Positions 11,042 to 23,517 of a stretch of 64,000 nt of DNA are shown here, in pieces. How positions within the stretch are numbered: position 1 is the first letter of the stretch; each line of letters starts with the position of its first letter. The translations under genes and the position numbers were made by a program. The stretch lies in contig MU859105.1 of the NCBI GenBank assembly GCA_033297205.1, forward strand, positions 148,160-212,159, in the 5' to 3' direction. The notes beneath the pieces were generated by a model, which saw nothing but the letters and a program-made list of their open reading frames with translations, made no database searches and was not told the origin of the DNA. Origin of the DNA: Pseudoneurospora amorphoporcata. Lineage: Eukaryota; Ascomycota; Sordariomycetes; Sordariales; Sordariaceae.

Positions 11042-12202
11042 CTACAACGATATTTGGATGCGTCCCGACATATAGTCATTAATATCATCATCATCGCTCC
11101 CTTCGCTTTCGCTCTCGCTGCCATCTTTCTTCACGGCTTGCTGCTTCTTGGCGCCCGTGCCAAACGTAGGCTTATGACCTTCCACCATATGATGCGCATC
11201 CTCAGAGCGCAACTTTGGCGACGTAGAAGACGGCTTCGTGTGATCGGGTGCCTTTGCTGGACCAGTCGTTGGCTTCTCCCGGATCGTAACTTCAACGCCT
11301 TGACCGGCTAGCAGCCTATCAAGCTTACCGCCGCCCTGGCCTCTCTCAACAGCCAGGGCGTCGGCATCCCTCTGCATCTGCGCAGCCTTATCCGCAATCT
11401 CGGTCTTCCTGTTGAGATCCAGTCTCGCCAGGTCAGATGCCAGTTTCTCCTCCGCCTCGTTGAGACTTGCCGCCTTGTTCTTATCCTTTCCATCCTCCCC
11501 AGTCTTCCCCGCATTTTCCGCTTTCGCCGCCGCCGGCTTCTTCTCCTCCCTCAACTCAACCTTGACCACCCTCCTCCCCGTCTCCAAATCCGTCACATAA
11601 CTCGGATTATCCAACTGCACCTTGACATACAGCGCCCGCACCGCGCACTCGTCGCTGCACCACTTATTCAGATCCTCCGTCCTTGCGATATTCCCGGTGC
11701 GCATAATGATCTTGTACTCCCCCTCGTAATTCCTCTTCTTCCTCGGGCAGAGAACATAACCGCATGCGCCGAGACAGTTGCGCTCCTCGATTAGCTCGAG
11801 GTATTCGGTGGGCGTGAAGTCTTTGATTAAAGACAGGAACTGGGTGGTGTCTGAGGGCGAGGGGTTGGCCGCCGAGAGGGGCGCGTTGTTGATGGGATGT
11901 AAGGAAGGTGGGCTGCGGAGGGTGGGGAAACTGGATAAGAGTTCGATGGTTTCGAGGGGGATGGCGGGCTTGAGTTCGCTGGCCGAGAGTCGCTGGAGGA
12001 GGAGGGCTTGTTCGTGGGCGAGTTGTTGTTCGCGTGGGAGGGAGCTGAGGTCGGGAATGGAGACGGGGAGGAGGGCTGGGGGGATGTAGTCCCTATTTGC
12101 GTGTTGTTGTTCTTCTGGCAGTTGGGAGAAGCCGGATTGGTGGGCGGTTTTCTTGAGGATGGATTTTGGTTGTTTTGAAGATAGTGCTGGTGAGGAGGAC
12201 AT
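11042..12202 (-). CDS. RTR1: Rtr1/RPAP2-type RNA polymerase II CTD phosphatase
   Basis: Single exon of 386 residues. The RPAP2/Rtr1 zinc domain spans about residues 120-195. It has the block NCLGACGYVLCPRKKR, then KWCSDECAVRALYVKVQL. Putative zinc ligands are C147-x4-C152 and C182-x3-C186. Yeast Rtr1 has His at the last position, and human RPAP2 has Cys. Rtr1 proteins act on Ser5-phosphorylated CTD early in elongation and help polymerase II import and assembly. The C-terminal third is Lys/Glu-rich and ends in an acidic Ser-Glu-Asp tract. The N-terminal 100 residues are low-complexity. Intrinsic phosphatase activity of this family has been debated, so the biochemical role is less certain than the family assignment. 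Confidence 0.88.
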   Translation of the reverse strand: MSSSPALSSKQPKSILKKTAHQSGFSQLPEEQQHANRDYIPPALLPVSIPDLSSLPREQQLAHEQALLLQRLSASELKPAIPLETIELLSSFPTLRSPPSLHPINNAPLSAANPSPSDTTQFLSLIKDFTPTEYLELIEERNCLGACGYVLCPRKKRNYEGEYKIIMRTGNIARTEDLNKWCSDECAVRALYVKVQLDNPSYVTDLETGRRVVKVELREEKKPAAAKAENAGKTGEDGKDKNKAASLNEAEEKLASDLARLDLNRKTEIADKAAQMQRDADALAVERGQGGGKLDRLLAGQGVEVTIREKPTTGPAKAPDHTKPSSTSPKLRSEDAHHMVEGHKPTFGTGAKKQQAVKKDGSESESEGSDDDDINDYMSGRIQISL

Positions 12203-13750
12203 TTTGGCTGGTTACTTTTTTTCTGGTATTATTTGTTGATATGCGTGCGGCTATTCTGGAGTTTGCGTTGTCCTTAGTTAAACTCAGTCCGCTGTTGTCA
12301 GATTTGGAGAGTCGGTCAGAGGTCTTTTTTGCTTTTGGCGCAAGCTGATGATGTTCTGTGAGGCAATGTTGTTTGAAACGTTGAAACGTCTAAAAGCTTC
12401 CACTGCATGCGATGATGGACTGGCCGATAAGATAATCACCAAGTCCCGGCAGGCAACCTACCTCTACATACTGTAAATGAGCCCCACGCGCAATCTTGAG
12501 CTGCCCCCACAGAAGAGCTCAGAAAGGGAGCAACCCTTGTCGGCTGATTGTTGGTGCTTTCGTTGGAAGAAGGATACGGTTGCTTCATGAAGCTGATGGA
12601 TGATGAGGAAGCTCAAAACAGTGGTTCCCATTGACAAGTCGAGTGTCATATCATTTGGTCTTGACCCTCGGTTTCATCTCGCTCTTTATTAGGTCGATAT
12701 GTTACATGGAAAAACATAGACAGCAGATTGATAGGTTGCATCATCCATCGCATTCATGTAAGCCATGATCCCAGCTCTTTCCGTACATGCGTGCATATTG
12801 AACCTCCTGCTGCTGGCTTGATTCATCATGCTCCGTCTCAAGTAGGTATTGACTATGTCCGATATGCTGCAGGTGTGCAGATTGTGTTTGCCTTTGAAAT
12901 CTTAGGGTGTTGGAAAATTTAATGTCGAGTTGAAGTGCCCGTTGGATGAACTTGAAAAACCCCATAGCAAAAACCGTAGGTGCTGACGTCGAAGCTGGAG
13001 CTAGTGAGATCATCTCAACCTGACTGTGCAAGTCCGTACATATGGATCCTCGGTCAGAGGATCACACAAAGTAGAGACCTGGAAACATCTCACAAAGTCT
13101 CCGATACGAGAAGGCCATATGACTTTGGGTGACCATCAAAGAGAAAAGTGACGGAGTTCGGAGCAAGTCCAGTGACCCGGCGGCGCAGCAGCATTTGTGA
13201 AGTGGAAACACCCGGAGCCCCCCAGTCCATCTGTAGTTGGCTAGCACTGTCCAATCCAGAGAGGTGCCCGCCTAGCGCCTGATGCGTTCAATGCTGCCAG
13301 TTGAGTGCCGCCTGTGCTGTCATTGCTGCTTCCACTTCCGCTCATGCTCGAGGTGTCTTCCCCCGCGTCATCCCGGGGCCTGATTCTCTCTTCACAACTC
13401 CTCCCACTTCAAGCTTCCACTTCACATCAAAGTGGCGGGTCTCCGGCAACCGAATCTCCACCACATGGGCTTCGCTGTCGCAATCCATCCGCGCCTCAAA
13501 AAGACGAACTTAACACACCAACTACCTATCTACCATTCTGCTTCCAGCACCTAACTAATACTCGTGCTACCTGACGCTAGGACGACGTCTGTTTGCAGCT
13601 TACCTACATACACCTTGCTGCCCGCTGCTGCCTCCTGCGCAGGGCCCCGCACCCACTCACGCAACTCACCCCCCCGATCTTACCTTGACCCCGACTTGGA
13701 CACAACGAATCCCCGACCGCTTGGGTTGATTTCCCAACTGCAGCATCATC
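12203..13750. other. Divergent intergenic region of 1.5 kb
   Basis: Promoters of the Rtr1-like gene (-) and BBC1 (+). The last 300 bp is CT-rich and is probably the BBC1 5' UTR. No supported gene. Confidence 0.5.
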
Positions 13751-16700
13751 ATGTCGTTGTTCAAGGTCAAGGCCATCTTCGAGTACGCCTCGCCTCACGA
13801 GGACGATCTCAACTTCCCCGCCGGCCAGATCATTACCGTTACCGACGAGGAGGAGGCCGATTGGTATGGCGGAGAATACGTCGACGACGCCGGTGTCAAG
13901 CAAGAGGGCATCTTCCCTCGCAACTTCGTCGAACGCTACGAACCCCAAGCTCCGCCCCGCCCAACAAGGCCAACCCGTGCCGTCAAGAAGGAGCCCGAAC
14001 ATGTCGCCGCTCCCGAACAAGTAGTTTCCTCGGAGCCTGAGCATGCTCCTGAACCAGTGCGCTCGCCATCGCCTACTCCTGCTGCTTCCGCCGCTCCGCC
14101 TGTATCTGCACCAGCTGCCGAACCCCCGGCGCCTAAGCCCGCCCCGCCCGCACAGGCTTCCGCTTCTCCGCCGCCGGTTCCGCAGGCAGTTCCACAGCCT
14201 GCCGAAGTTCCGAGAGTGCTGTCTCCGCCTCCCAAGCCCGCCCCTACACAACAGCAGCAACAGCAATCCAAGCCCGCCGGCCCTCCGCCCGTGGCGGAGA
14301 AGTCCTCGAGCTTCAAGGACCGCATTGCCGCCTTCAACAAAGCTGCAGCCCCTCCCCCTGCTCCTTTCAAGCCTACCGGTTTGAGCTCTGGCGCCAACTT
14401 CATCAAGAAACCCTTTGTTGCGCCTCCTCCCAGCAGAAATGCCTACATCCCCCCTCCGCAGCAAGCTCCTGTTGCCAAAATCTACCGCCGTGATGAAGAT
14501 CCGGAGGTCAGGGAACAAGAGGCACAAGCTCAGGAGAATGCTGCCAGGGCAGGTCTCGTCCCCGGTACTGCCTCAAACGAGGGAGAGGGCGAGGAGGATC
14601 AGCCGAAGCCGCTGAGTCTCAAGGAGCGCCTGGCCCTTCTGCAGAAGCAGCAGATGGAGACGGCTGCCCGGCATGAGGCCAAGAAGGAAAAGCCCAAGAA
14701 GCCCGTCAAGAAGAAGGTTGAGACCCACGAAGCTGCCGAGGAGGGCGAACCTGCCGCCGAACCCCTCGAAAGACACGACACCGAAGAAACTGTCAGAAGG
14801 TCGGTGGATGAGCCTCACCAACCACGCGCGCCAGCACCCAGGCGCAAGTCAAACTTTGGTGTTGAGCCCAATGATGGCAACGAAGCCGACATGTCGGGCG
14901 CCGGTGAGACAACGGAGGGACAAGAAGATCTGACTGAAAAGGAGGAGGTTGAAGAGCACAAGCATGTTGCTACCGCCTCTAAGCAGGACGATACCAAGCT
15001 TGATCAGGAAGAGGACGACGAAGAGGAGGAGGAGGAGGACGAGGAAGAGGAAGAGATTGACCCGGAGGTCCGGCGTAGGGAGGAACTGCGTGCCAGAATG
15101 GCCAAGATGTCCGGCGGCATGGGCTTGCCCGGAATGCCTGGCATTTCCCTTTTCGGCGGCCCGCCTCCTATGTTGCCCAAGAAGAAGAAGCCCGTTCCTG
15201 AGAAGGTGGAGGAATCCGAAGAACAGCCCACTTCCCCGGTGCAGCGTGCACCTCCTATCCCGACCATGATGGCTCTCCCTGGTATGTCCCGGGCACCAGA
15301 ACCTGTGCGTTCCCCCGAAGTCGAGGAGCCCCGTTCGCCTTTGCAGGCGCCGCCGCCGCCCGCTCGTCCTCCTCAGCAGGCCGAACCGGAGCAGCCAGTG
15401 TCTGAAGAGGAAGAGGAAGAAGAGGAGGAAACTGAGGCCCCTACACCGCTTCAGGCACCTCCTCCGTCTTGTAAGTTGCACACCAAGTGGCCTTGTCGAC
15501 TGCCCATACTAACTTGAATGACAGTGCCTTCGAGGGATCCCGGGGTACCACCTCCTGTGCCCGGTGGAAGACCAGCTCCTCCCCCTGTTCCTACTGAGGG
15601 TAAGCTTCTCCCGTTGATAATACCTGGAAATAGCCTGCTAACTTGGTGCAGCCCGTCCGCCTCCTCCGCCCCCGACTGTTTCGGCCACATTCTCGCCCAG
15701 TGAAGGCTCTGCATCAGATGACGAGCTTTCGGAAAGACCACAGGATGAATTTGATACTCCGCGCCCCGCTGAGACGTCTCATACCACCCGGGCTCCGCCG
15801 CCCCTTCCGGCTCTTGCTCCGCCGACATCGCAGATGCCTCCTCCGCCGGTGTCGCCCCCAACCTCGCCAGGTATTTCACAGGGCAGACGCCAGTCGTACT
15901 ACGAGGCTTCACCCCGATCCCATCCCCTGCCTCCCGCTTCACCGTCAGCCAAGCGTGAAAGTCGCTTGCCTCCTCCGATCCCTGGTATGGTCCCGATGAG
16001 CCGGGCTCCTCCTCCTGCCCCGGCAGCACCACCAAAGACGCCGACTACGGAATCTTCCCATCAACGCCAACCCTTGTCTCCTGGAAGGGCCAATGACAAC
16101 GAAGAAGTGGAAGCAGAGATTACCGAGTACGAAGGTGATTACGATACGGACATTGCGTCCTCTGTTCCCCATAAGGATGCGCTAAAGTCTCACCAACGTG
16201 ATGCGAGCTTTGACGGGCCCGCTTCGCCACGGTCGCCCGTCTCCCGCCCACCTCCTCTTCCCCTGGCATCACCACCGAGAGCCGGCCCCCCTCCTGTTCC
16301 TCTCATGTCTCCAGTAGAGACCCGCAAGTCTGTCGACGTGCCACGTGCGGCCCCTCCACCTCCTCCGATGCAAGAGATGCCTAGATACGAGGGAGGGGAC
16401 TTCGACCCCTACAACTACTCATCGCCAACTCACGGAACGTCGTCGATACCCTCATTCCCGTTGCCTACTTCGCCTCTGTCTGAACCATACTCTCCTCAAA
16501 ATCCAAGGGCTCCTCCTCCGGGACCTCCCGGCAGTGGCCGCCCTTCAACCCGGCAGTCGATGGATGTTGCGCGTTCCAATGTCCGGCGGTCGGTAGATGT
16601 GACGCGGCCATCGATGGAATCAGGCTTCGTTGCTAATGACATCGACCTGACCAGCCAGTCGACTTGGTGGCTACAGCCCAACAGCCTTCCTCCACCGCTT

Positions 16701-17399
16701 CATGGACGCAAGGATATCCTCCATGAGTCTGAGGAGTCTACCGCGTCTGATCCCCATTCCGGCAAGACTATTGTCACTCGCGACATTTACGTCTTGTTCC
16801 AGGACTACTCCCAGACCGTGATCACTGTCCGCTTCAACCCTCATGACCCGTCCGACGTCGAGCTTGAGCAACGCCACGAACCCCCTCCCCGCACCCTGCG
16901 TCAAGACCAGCTCGAACAGAGCTACGAGCGTTTCGGACGCGCCATCAGCGAGGCTGTGTCCAGCAAGAAGGACACTGTCGTCGGCGATGGCACTCCCCAA
17001 GCGCTGATCTTCGAACTTCTCCGCCCCTTCAAGGACGCCCTCCTGCCCGTCGGCACGCGCGCCTACGGTGCCCTGGTGTACTCCAACCTGGCCAACGCGA
17101 GCACCACCCAGAACGACGAGATCCGTCCCGGCGACATCATCTCCGTCAGAAACGCAAAGTTCCAGGGCAAGCATGGTGCCATGCACGCCAAGTACAGTAT
17201 GGAGGTCGGCAAGCCGGACCACGTCGGTATTGTGGCCGAGTGGGATGGCACCAAGAAGAAGGTCCGGGTGTGGGAGCAAGGACGGGAGAGCAAGAAGGTC
17301 AAGGTTGAGAGCTTCAAACTGGATGATCTCAGGTCTGGCGAGGTCAAGATTTGGAGAGTCATGCCCAGGAGCTGGGTCGGCTGGGAGGGAGGAAACTAG
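13751..17399 (+). CDS. BBC1: SH3-domain actin-patch protein Bbc1/Mti1
   Basis: Three exons: 13751-15470, 15525-15599 and 15652-17399, giving 1180 residues. Residues 1-65 form an SH3 domain: AIFEYASPHEDDL for the ALYDY motif, then ADWYGGEY and GIFPRNFVERY. A very long disordered region rich in Pro, Glu and Lys follows, with many PPxP ligands for other SH3 proteins and a poly-Glu tract encoded at 15010-15060. The last 210 or so residues (from about 970, starting VTRDIYVLFQDYSQTV) form the conserved globular C-terminal domain shared by Bbc1 and Aim3, including GDIISVRNAKFQGKHG and HVGIVAEWDGTKKKVRVWEQ. In yeast Bbc1 binds type I myosins and Las17/WASP and restrains Arp2/3-driven actin assembly during endocytosis. 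The 75-nt exon 2 lies wholly in the proline-rich part, so skipping it would be tolerated in frame. Confidence 0.9.
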
Positions 17400-18686
17400 G
17401 ATTAGGATTCCTCACTGACCGGTGGATCATTGACAACGACGCTAAATCCTGATGGGCGTTTATTCGAGGCTGAGATGAGGAGGAGGAGATCTGAGCGATT
17501 CGGTGGGATTGGTAGTGTTTTAGGTGTGTTAGTGAGAGTTGTAGGTTCTGACCATTGGTGATGGCGAGCACGGAAGATTCGGTCCTTCGAAGTTACAGTT
17601 GCTTTTTTGCACCTGTTTCTTCTCTGTCATTGAGCTTTTTGCTCCCTCATTTTGCGTGTAAGTATTTGCGTGTTTTGTTCTGGTTGTAAGGCGGCAGAAG
17701 GAGGAGCACGTGAAAGTGAGGGGTGGGAGAATTAAAGTCTTTTTATAGTTATTCACACACTAGCACAAACTCAAAAGTCGTAATAAGTTTTCCCCATACA
17801 TACTACAAAACAAAAACACACCACAAACAGAACATTGGTAGCTACAGCAACAGCAATTTATCATCTACTTCACGTATTTAGCTTCTCTAGCATAGTCTCT
17901 GTTTTCTCTCGTTGCATTATTTTCGACCTCGACTCGCATCATGTCCATCCAAGTTTGTGGTGATACCAAACTATCCGTCCGGTGTTACACAGTCGGTTCT
18001 GATGACAGTCGGCAAACCGAGACAGACAAAGGCCTGCAAAGAAAGTTCGAAGAGGTTCAAATAAAACAAGGTAAAAACAGAGATCGAATACGTAGATGGA
18101 ACCGACAGAAAGCGAAAAAAGGAAGAAGAAAAAGAAGAGAAACAAAGAGAAGGAAGGATGACAGAAAGAAAGAAGAAAGAATGCAGGCAAAGAGCAACTG
18201 TTACAGAAAAACAGGTAAGGAAATGAAGCATGGTCCAAACCGGTCAATTGCTCATCTCAGACAACTACAATACCATAGTTTCCCAAACATTACCGGAACC
18301 ATCTCGTAACCAGTCGATAACTATGGGCGTTTCAAACATGTTTCCCTTGGCAAAGTATCCTATAACCATTCAGTAACCTGGCCCGCGGTCAATATGCGTT
18401 AGGAACTAGAAAGACCTTCCGTTCAAGTTTTAGACATAGGTAGAAGTTGGAACATCCAGCTCAAAATAGTCAGGAACACACCACAGATCGATCGGTGTCA
18501 CACAGATTTTATACGGTATTGGATATCACTCTTTTATTGATCCCCGTTCTTCCCATCCATCCTTCCCAGCAAAGAAAACCATGTAAATACTAAAAATCCG
18601 CTCATGTCTTTCACATCCACTCACAAACAGCCATTATGCAAACTCTCTCCTTTCCTCACACACTTGGTTACTTTCCTCCTTCAGAC
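17400..18686. other. Intergenic, convergent, with a purine-rich tract
   Basis: Lies between the 3' ends of BBC1 and UTP21. Around 18100-18190 the plus strand is almost entirely A and G (GAAA and GAAGAA units). That tract makes an open Lys/Arg-rich frame which I do not regard as a gene. Confidence 0.5.
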
Positions 18687-21600
18687 TTATGTCCTAGGAC
18701 TCCTCAAGAACCCAACCACACCACCACAATAACCTACTAGATCATCCAACCGCTTCTTCTCCCGTTCCTGCTGCTCTTTCCACTTGCCCAGCTCCTTGAG
18801 TAAAATCTCGCTCTCCATGATCACGTCAAAGTGCAACCTCAGGAAAACGGTCATCCAAGCTTGCGTGAGCTCGTAGTCGCGGCGTTGGGCGAGACGTTGG
18901 GTCATGGCGCGGATGAAGTGGAGGAGTTCGTTGTCGCTTTCGTCAGGGCTGTCGAGGCCGAGAGACAAAGAGCGGAGTTCCAGGTCGGCGGTGGAAGGGG
19001 AGAGGGATTTTAGGTGGTTGATGAAGGGTGTGTCTGTTTGGATGATTAGCAGAGAAATTATAGATGGGATATGGCGCATAAGACTTACAATCACCCGTCT
19101 CAGCACCCTCCAACAACTTGGCCGTAAACGCCTGGTACGTCCTCGTCGTCTCGAGCTGCGTCAACCTGCTGATACGACTCTCCTCCTCGTCCTTCTTCTC
19201 GCCCTCCGTCAGCAGCAGCGGGTTCGTCGACCCGTCGCGGAGCGAAGGCAAGAAGAAGGGCGCCTTCTCGGGCGCCTTGGGCGGCTCCTTGGGCTTGTTG
19301 CGCTGCTTGATCAGATCAATGTGCAGCAGCGTCTGCCACCTGCTCTTGGGCACCAAGCTGAGCGTCACCATGTCGGCGCTGAGCTGGTCGAGGACGGGCG
19401 CGGACACGCTGTCGTCTTCTTCCTCTGCCTCTTCCTCGAACGCAGCTTCGATCAGACCCTGACCGCCCTCGCCTGAGCTGGTAGGTCCGGCCGAGATTTC
19501 GGCAATGTCCTTCTCGGATATTTGTCTGGTGGGCACGTGCTTGAACAGCGTCCTGTTGGTCCAGATGTGTACGCCCAGCTCGCCCTCGGTGGCGCCGGCG
19601 AGGTACTCGCCCGTGTTGGAGAAGGCGATGGCGGTGCAGGGCCTTTCGAGGCGGAAGGCGTCGATGAGGTGGGCTGTGGGGAGATCCCAGACGCGGACTA
19701 CGCGGTCCTGCGAGGCCGCCACGATCCACCGCCCGTCGTTGGAGAAGGTGAAGTCGTTGATGGTGTCGCGGCAGCCCCAGAACTCTCTGATGGTCTGCTT
19801 GGTCTCGATGTCGACGACGCGGATCGAGTGGTCGTCGCACGCGAACGCGATCAGGTCGTTGCCCGCGTGGTAGCGACAGCCCGTGATCTGTACCATGGGC
19901 GCCCAGTCGATCTCGTCCACCAGATTGCCCGTGACAAAGTCCCAGAACTTGACGGTGCCATCGAGAGAGCAGGAGATCACGAACCGGTTTAGCGGGTCGA
20001 CCACGATGCCTGTTACGGACTTGGTGTGCTTGCCCGAGCCGGGGGCGAAGGAGGTCTTGGCGGAGGTGCGCTTCTCGAGCTGGCTCACCTTGTCGAGCGC
20101 CTTGAGTTGCTGCATCTTCAACTGACGCATCTGGGCGGGAGTGAGTCGCGAGGGGAAGCGTTGCTTGTGACGGCCGGACTGGAGGTTGAACATGTCTAAG
20201 CTACCACCAACGGAACCGACAAGGGCAAAACTGCCGCAGGGGCTGATAGCCACGGTAGAAACGTTCTCACCATCACCGGTCTTGAACGCCCACCTACCGG
20301 CACGCTTGCGACCCCAGAACCACGTACGAGCCCAGGGATCGTTCTTGTGAGCCGTTACTACGCTTTCCCAGCCGGTCATAGCAGCAAGCTCGGACTTGGT
20401 CGGCTTGCTCTTGTCGTTGCCCTTGTCCCAAATGACTTGCCTGCCTGGCATAGCGCCCATACCGCCATCGCGGTTGAGCGAGGAGGCGATGCATGTGATT
20501 TCGGGAGCCTTGAGGTCGTCCAGAGTCGTAGATGGGCCGTGGCCGCCGAGGGCGGTGTTGGCAAGGATACCGACCTTCTTGGCCTTCTTGCGAAGAGCAC
20601 CTTGACTGAGCTCAGAACTTTGGCCATCGCGACGCAAACTCCAGCCCCATAGACTCCTGTCCTTGCCACCACTGAGAAGCCACTTGTTGCCGGCCTCGGC
20701 GCCATCGAAATCGGTTGGCAAGAATTGCAGGCAGTTGACGGGGGCAGCATGACCGCTGCGCATGTGAAGGATACGAGGAACGGGCGAGAAGGGCGATTCG
20801 TCGAAGATCCAGGACTTGAGCGAGTTGTCCAAACCACTGGTCATAATAACGGGCTGTCCAGGGAGGAACTCGACCTTGCTGATACCTCCGCGCACGGTCT
20901 TGTCGGTGTGTGATGGCGGGTTATGGGCGCTCCGGAGCACACCCATGACTCTGCCGCCCTTGTTGAGATCCCAGAATGTGACATCTCCACCGATGCTTGT
21001 CGCGGTAGCCATGACGCCGTCTTTTGTTCCATCTTGACCCGCACCCATACCGTCGGTTCTGAAGGAGATGCTTGTAACTGGCGCGTGTTCGGATCCGGCC
21101 ATCAATTGGAGAGACGACTTGTCGGTAAGGACGTTGTGGATGACGAGAGGGCCGTTCGAGTATGCGATGGCGAGCAGCGAAAGGGCCGGGGTAGGCTCCA
21201 TGCAGGTGACGGAGCCGGCGTCGGGAGAGGGCGGGAGGATGGTGTAGATGAGCTTGCCAGTGCTGACGTTCCAGATCTCTACCCAGCCGTCCTTGCGACC
21301 GACCAGGATCTTGTTAAGGAAGGTAGGCATGTTGACAAGGCCGCCGGTAAGCTCGTTGTCGCCCTTCTTGGCGGCGACGGAAAAGATGGTCGTGTAGTGT
21401 TCGAGGGTGGCCGACTTCCACACTTCGAGGCGGGTTTGGGCGCATGCGACAATCCAGGAACCGAAGATGAGGATCTGCTTGATGGGCTGGTCGAGGTCGG
21501 CGGGGAGCTCGAGCTCAGCTACCTTCTTGCCGCGCTGGAAGGCCCAGATGCCTTGGGCTTCGCCATTTTGGGGGTTACCCCAAGCGGCGTATACCTTCTC

Positions 21601-21912
21601 CTTCCAAGCATGTGTCGCAGTAATGTCGGCGGGAGTCTGAGGGCGGGTAACGAAGACGAGGTTGAGACCTCTCTTCAGGTCGTAGGTCTGGAGGGAGCGG
21701 CCGACGGAGGTGGTGATCTGGAAGGTGGTCTTGCCGAGGGGGATAGACGTAAAGGGGACGCCTGTTGGAGATACCAAGCCTACAGTCCTGAAGGGAGCAA
21801 AGATGGAGGAACCCTTTTTCTCCTTGGACTTGACGACAGAGGCATTGAGCTTCTGCCGTTTTGTGGAGGTGATTTCGCGATCGGAATGCGGCATGATGGC
21901 GTCGCGTGGCAT
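18687..21912 (-). CDS. UTP21: U3 snoRNA-associated WD40 protein Utp21 (WDR36)
   Basis: Two exons: 21912-19089 and 19033-18687, giving 1056 residues. The 55-nt intron has GTAAGT and CAG ends and joins GD to YTPFINHL. The protein is a large double WD40 propeller (about 60-720), followed by the Utp21 C-terminal helical domain (about 780-1056) with LSPSTADLELRSLSLG and TVFLRLHFDVI. Typical WD repeats include VKFWDFVTGNLVDEIDWA and DGRWIVAASQDRVVRVWDLP. Utp21 belongs to the UTP-B subcomplex of the SSU processome and is needed for 18S rRNA maturation in the nucleolus. Two closely spaced Mets (1 and 7) could start translation. It shares a 1.6-kb divergent region with VIP1. Confidence 0.95.
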
Positions 21913-23517
21913 GTGCTGCCAGCTACTTCGATGTCGGCTTGTATTCGCGACAAAGCCTTGAAAGTCGCAGTCGAAGTTTTCGATGATAGTAGCCTTGTCG
22001 CGGTGGACCGGAAATTTTCAGCCACAGTTTGGGGTCGGTTGGGGCAGGCAAGGGGTCTGCACCTGCGTGATTGGTCTGCCTTGCGACGTGGGCTAGGATG
22101 AAAGTTCGATTCATGTGGAGCAGCCGTACGTATGCTTGGGACCCACAGAGCTTAAATCCGGCACTGTGTGCGAACCACTTTGCAGCTATTACGGGGATTA
22201 TAATGCTTAACATCATTTCAGATGCGGTTTAATCAATCGACCGTCGCGGCTGTTCCAGATTGAATTCAACGCCTGCCTGGCTTAGATATGACAAGAACTA
22301 CTACTTTTGAATGTTAGTGGAGGGACTGCCCTAAAAAGGGAATCGAGACTAGAGACACCTTCTGGCAATTGGATGTCCAACACGTGCCCACATCTGGAGA
22401 TTGACATTGCTTGCGTTGATGCAGTATGGTCGAGTTTCAAGGTCGATCATAAAAGTCTTGCCCAACTTATACTTGCAAGTTGAAATCAGCTTCCGATACA
22501 CGGCATAGACTTTATACTTTCTGTAAGACTTATTGCGTAGCAGTCTGCAAACCCCACCATCTGCCCCGCCAACTGGGCACAGCTCAGGCTTGTGAACTGT
22601 CCCCTGTCTGTCAGCTTCAGTTGTCACGCAGCTTAGGAATGCTGGCATTCCCGTTGAACCCACCACACCACCCAGTTCGCAATGACACCCACCTTCGGCT
22701 TCCCTTTCACGGCTCACTTCCCGTTGTCCTCTGGACGTTTCTAAAGACTACCTTTCGCCCCAAAAGAATCTGATTGACAAGAAAGAGCCTTTGGTAATGG
22801 CCAAGTACGAATGAGAAAGGCATCAACAAAGCTCAAAATAGTATACGCAATGTACGTTTATCGTAGAACAAAAGGGATTAGTTAGATATGTAAACGCCTA
22901 GGAAGGTTGACTAGGTAGAGGTCTCGAGCTAACCAAATAGGCTCAGAGTCTTGATACATAGGATCGCTGGGTCCGTGAACGGAAATTCCCCTCGTGCCAC
23001 CTTTCCAATCTTTTTCTTCCTCGTGTCGCCACAACACTTATCCATCCACCTTTGTCGTTGTCGTGCACCAATGGGTACCTCAACGATTACATGTCGTGCT
23101 CATTAGCGGTGTTTGGATGACAGCCAGCTTCAAACCCATGGCTTTTACGTATGTAGGTCAATCTATCTGGGACAACAGAAGAGGCAAAAAAAGGATCCAA
23201 GGTACGTAGCTTGACATCACCATCTTCTATCCTTCGACACTTGTGGTTGTCAATTGCTTGGAACCTTGAAAGCCATTGGGCCCCAATCTAACTTTTTCTT
23301 TTTTTCTTTTTTCTTTGGGGGAGCGGTCTAGTCTAGACTTCCACCAAATAAGAAGTGCAGTTCCCAGTTCGTTTCTTCTCCAAATCGAAACGACGCCCAA
23401 CATCGAGTCCATTCGTCGTGATTGCCATAGTCCAATCGACCATCAACACAGCGCTGTTATCGCCGACGACACTTAAGGTAAATCGATAGGCTGCTCCTGC
23501 AGCTTCCCGCCGCAGCC
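21913..23517. other. Divergent promoter region between UTP21 and VIP1
   Basis: 1.6 kb without a supported gene. A T/C-rich stretch around 23290-23320 lies in the presumed VIP1 5' UTR. The translation start of VIP1 sits in a good context (CAGCCATGG). Confidence 0.5.

Noticed and set aside
17941..18309. 122-codon Lys/Arg-rich frame on the plus strand
   Set aside because: It arises from the purine-rich tract in the 3' region between BBC1 and UTP21, with no domain or conserved-looking start.
20923..22101. 392-codon plus-strand frame
   Set aside because: Antisense shadow of UTP21. C/G-ending codons on the minus strand leave the opposite frame open, and the protein has no recognisable family.
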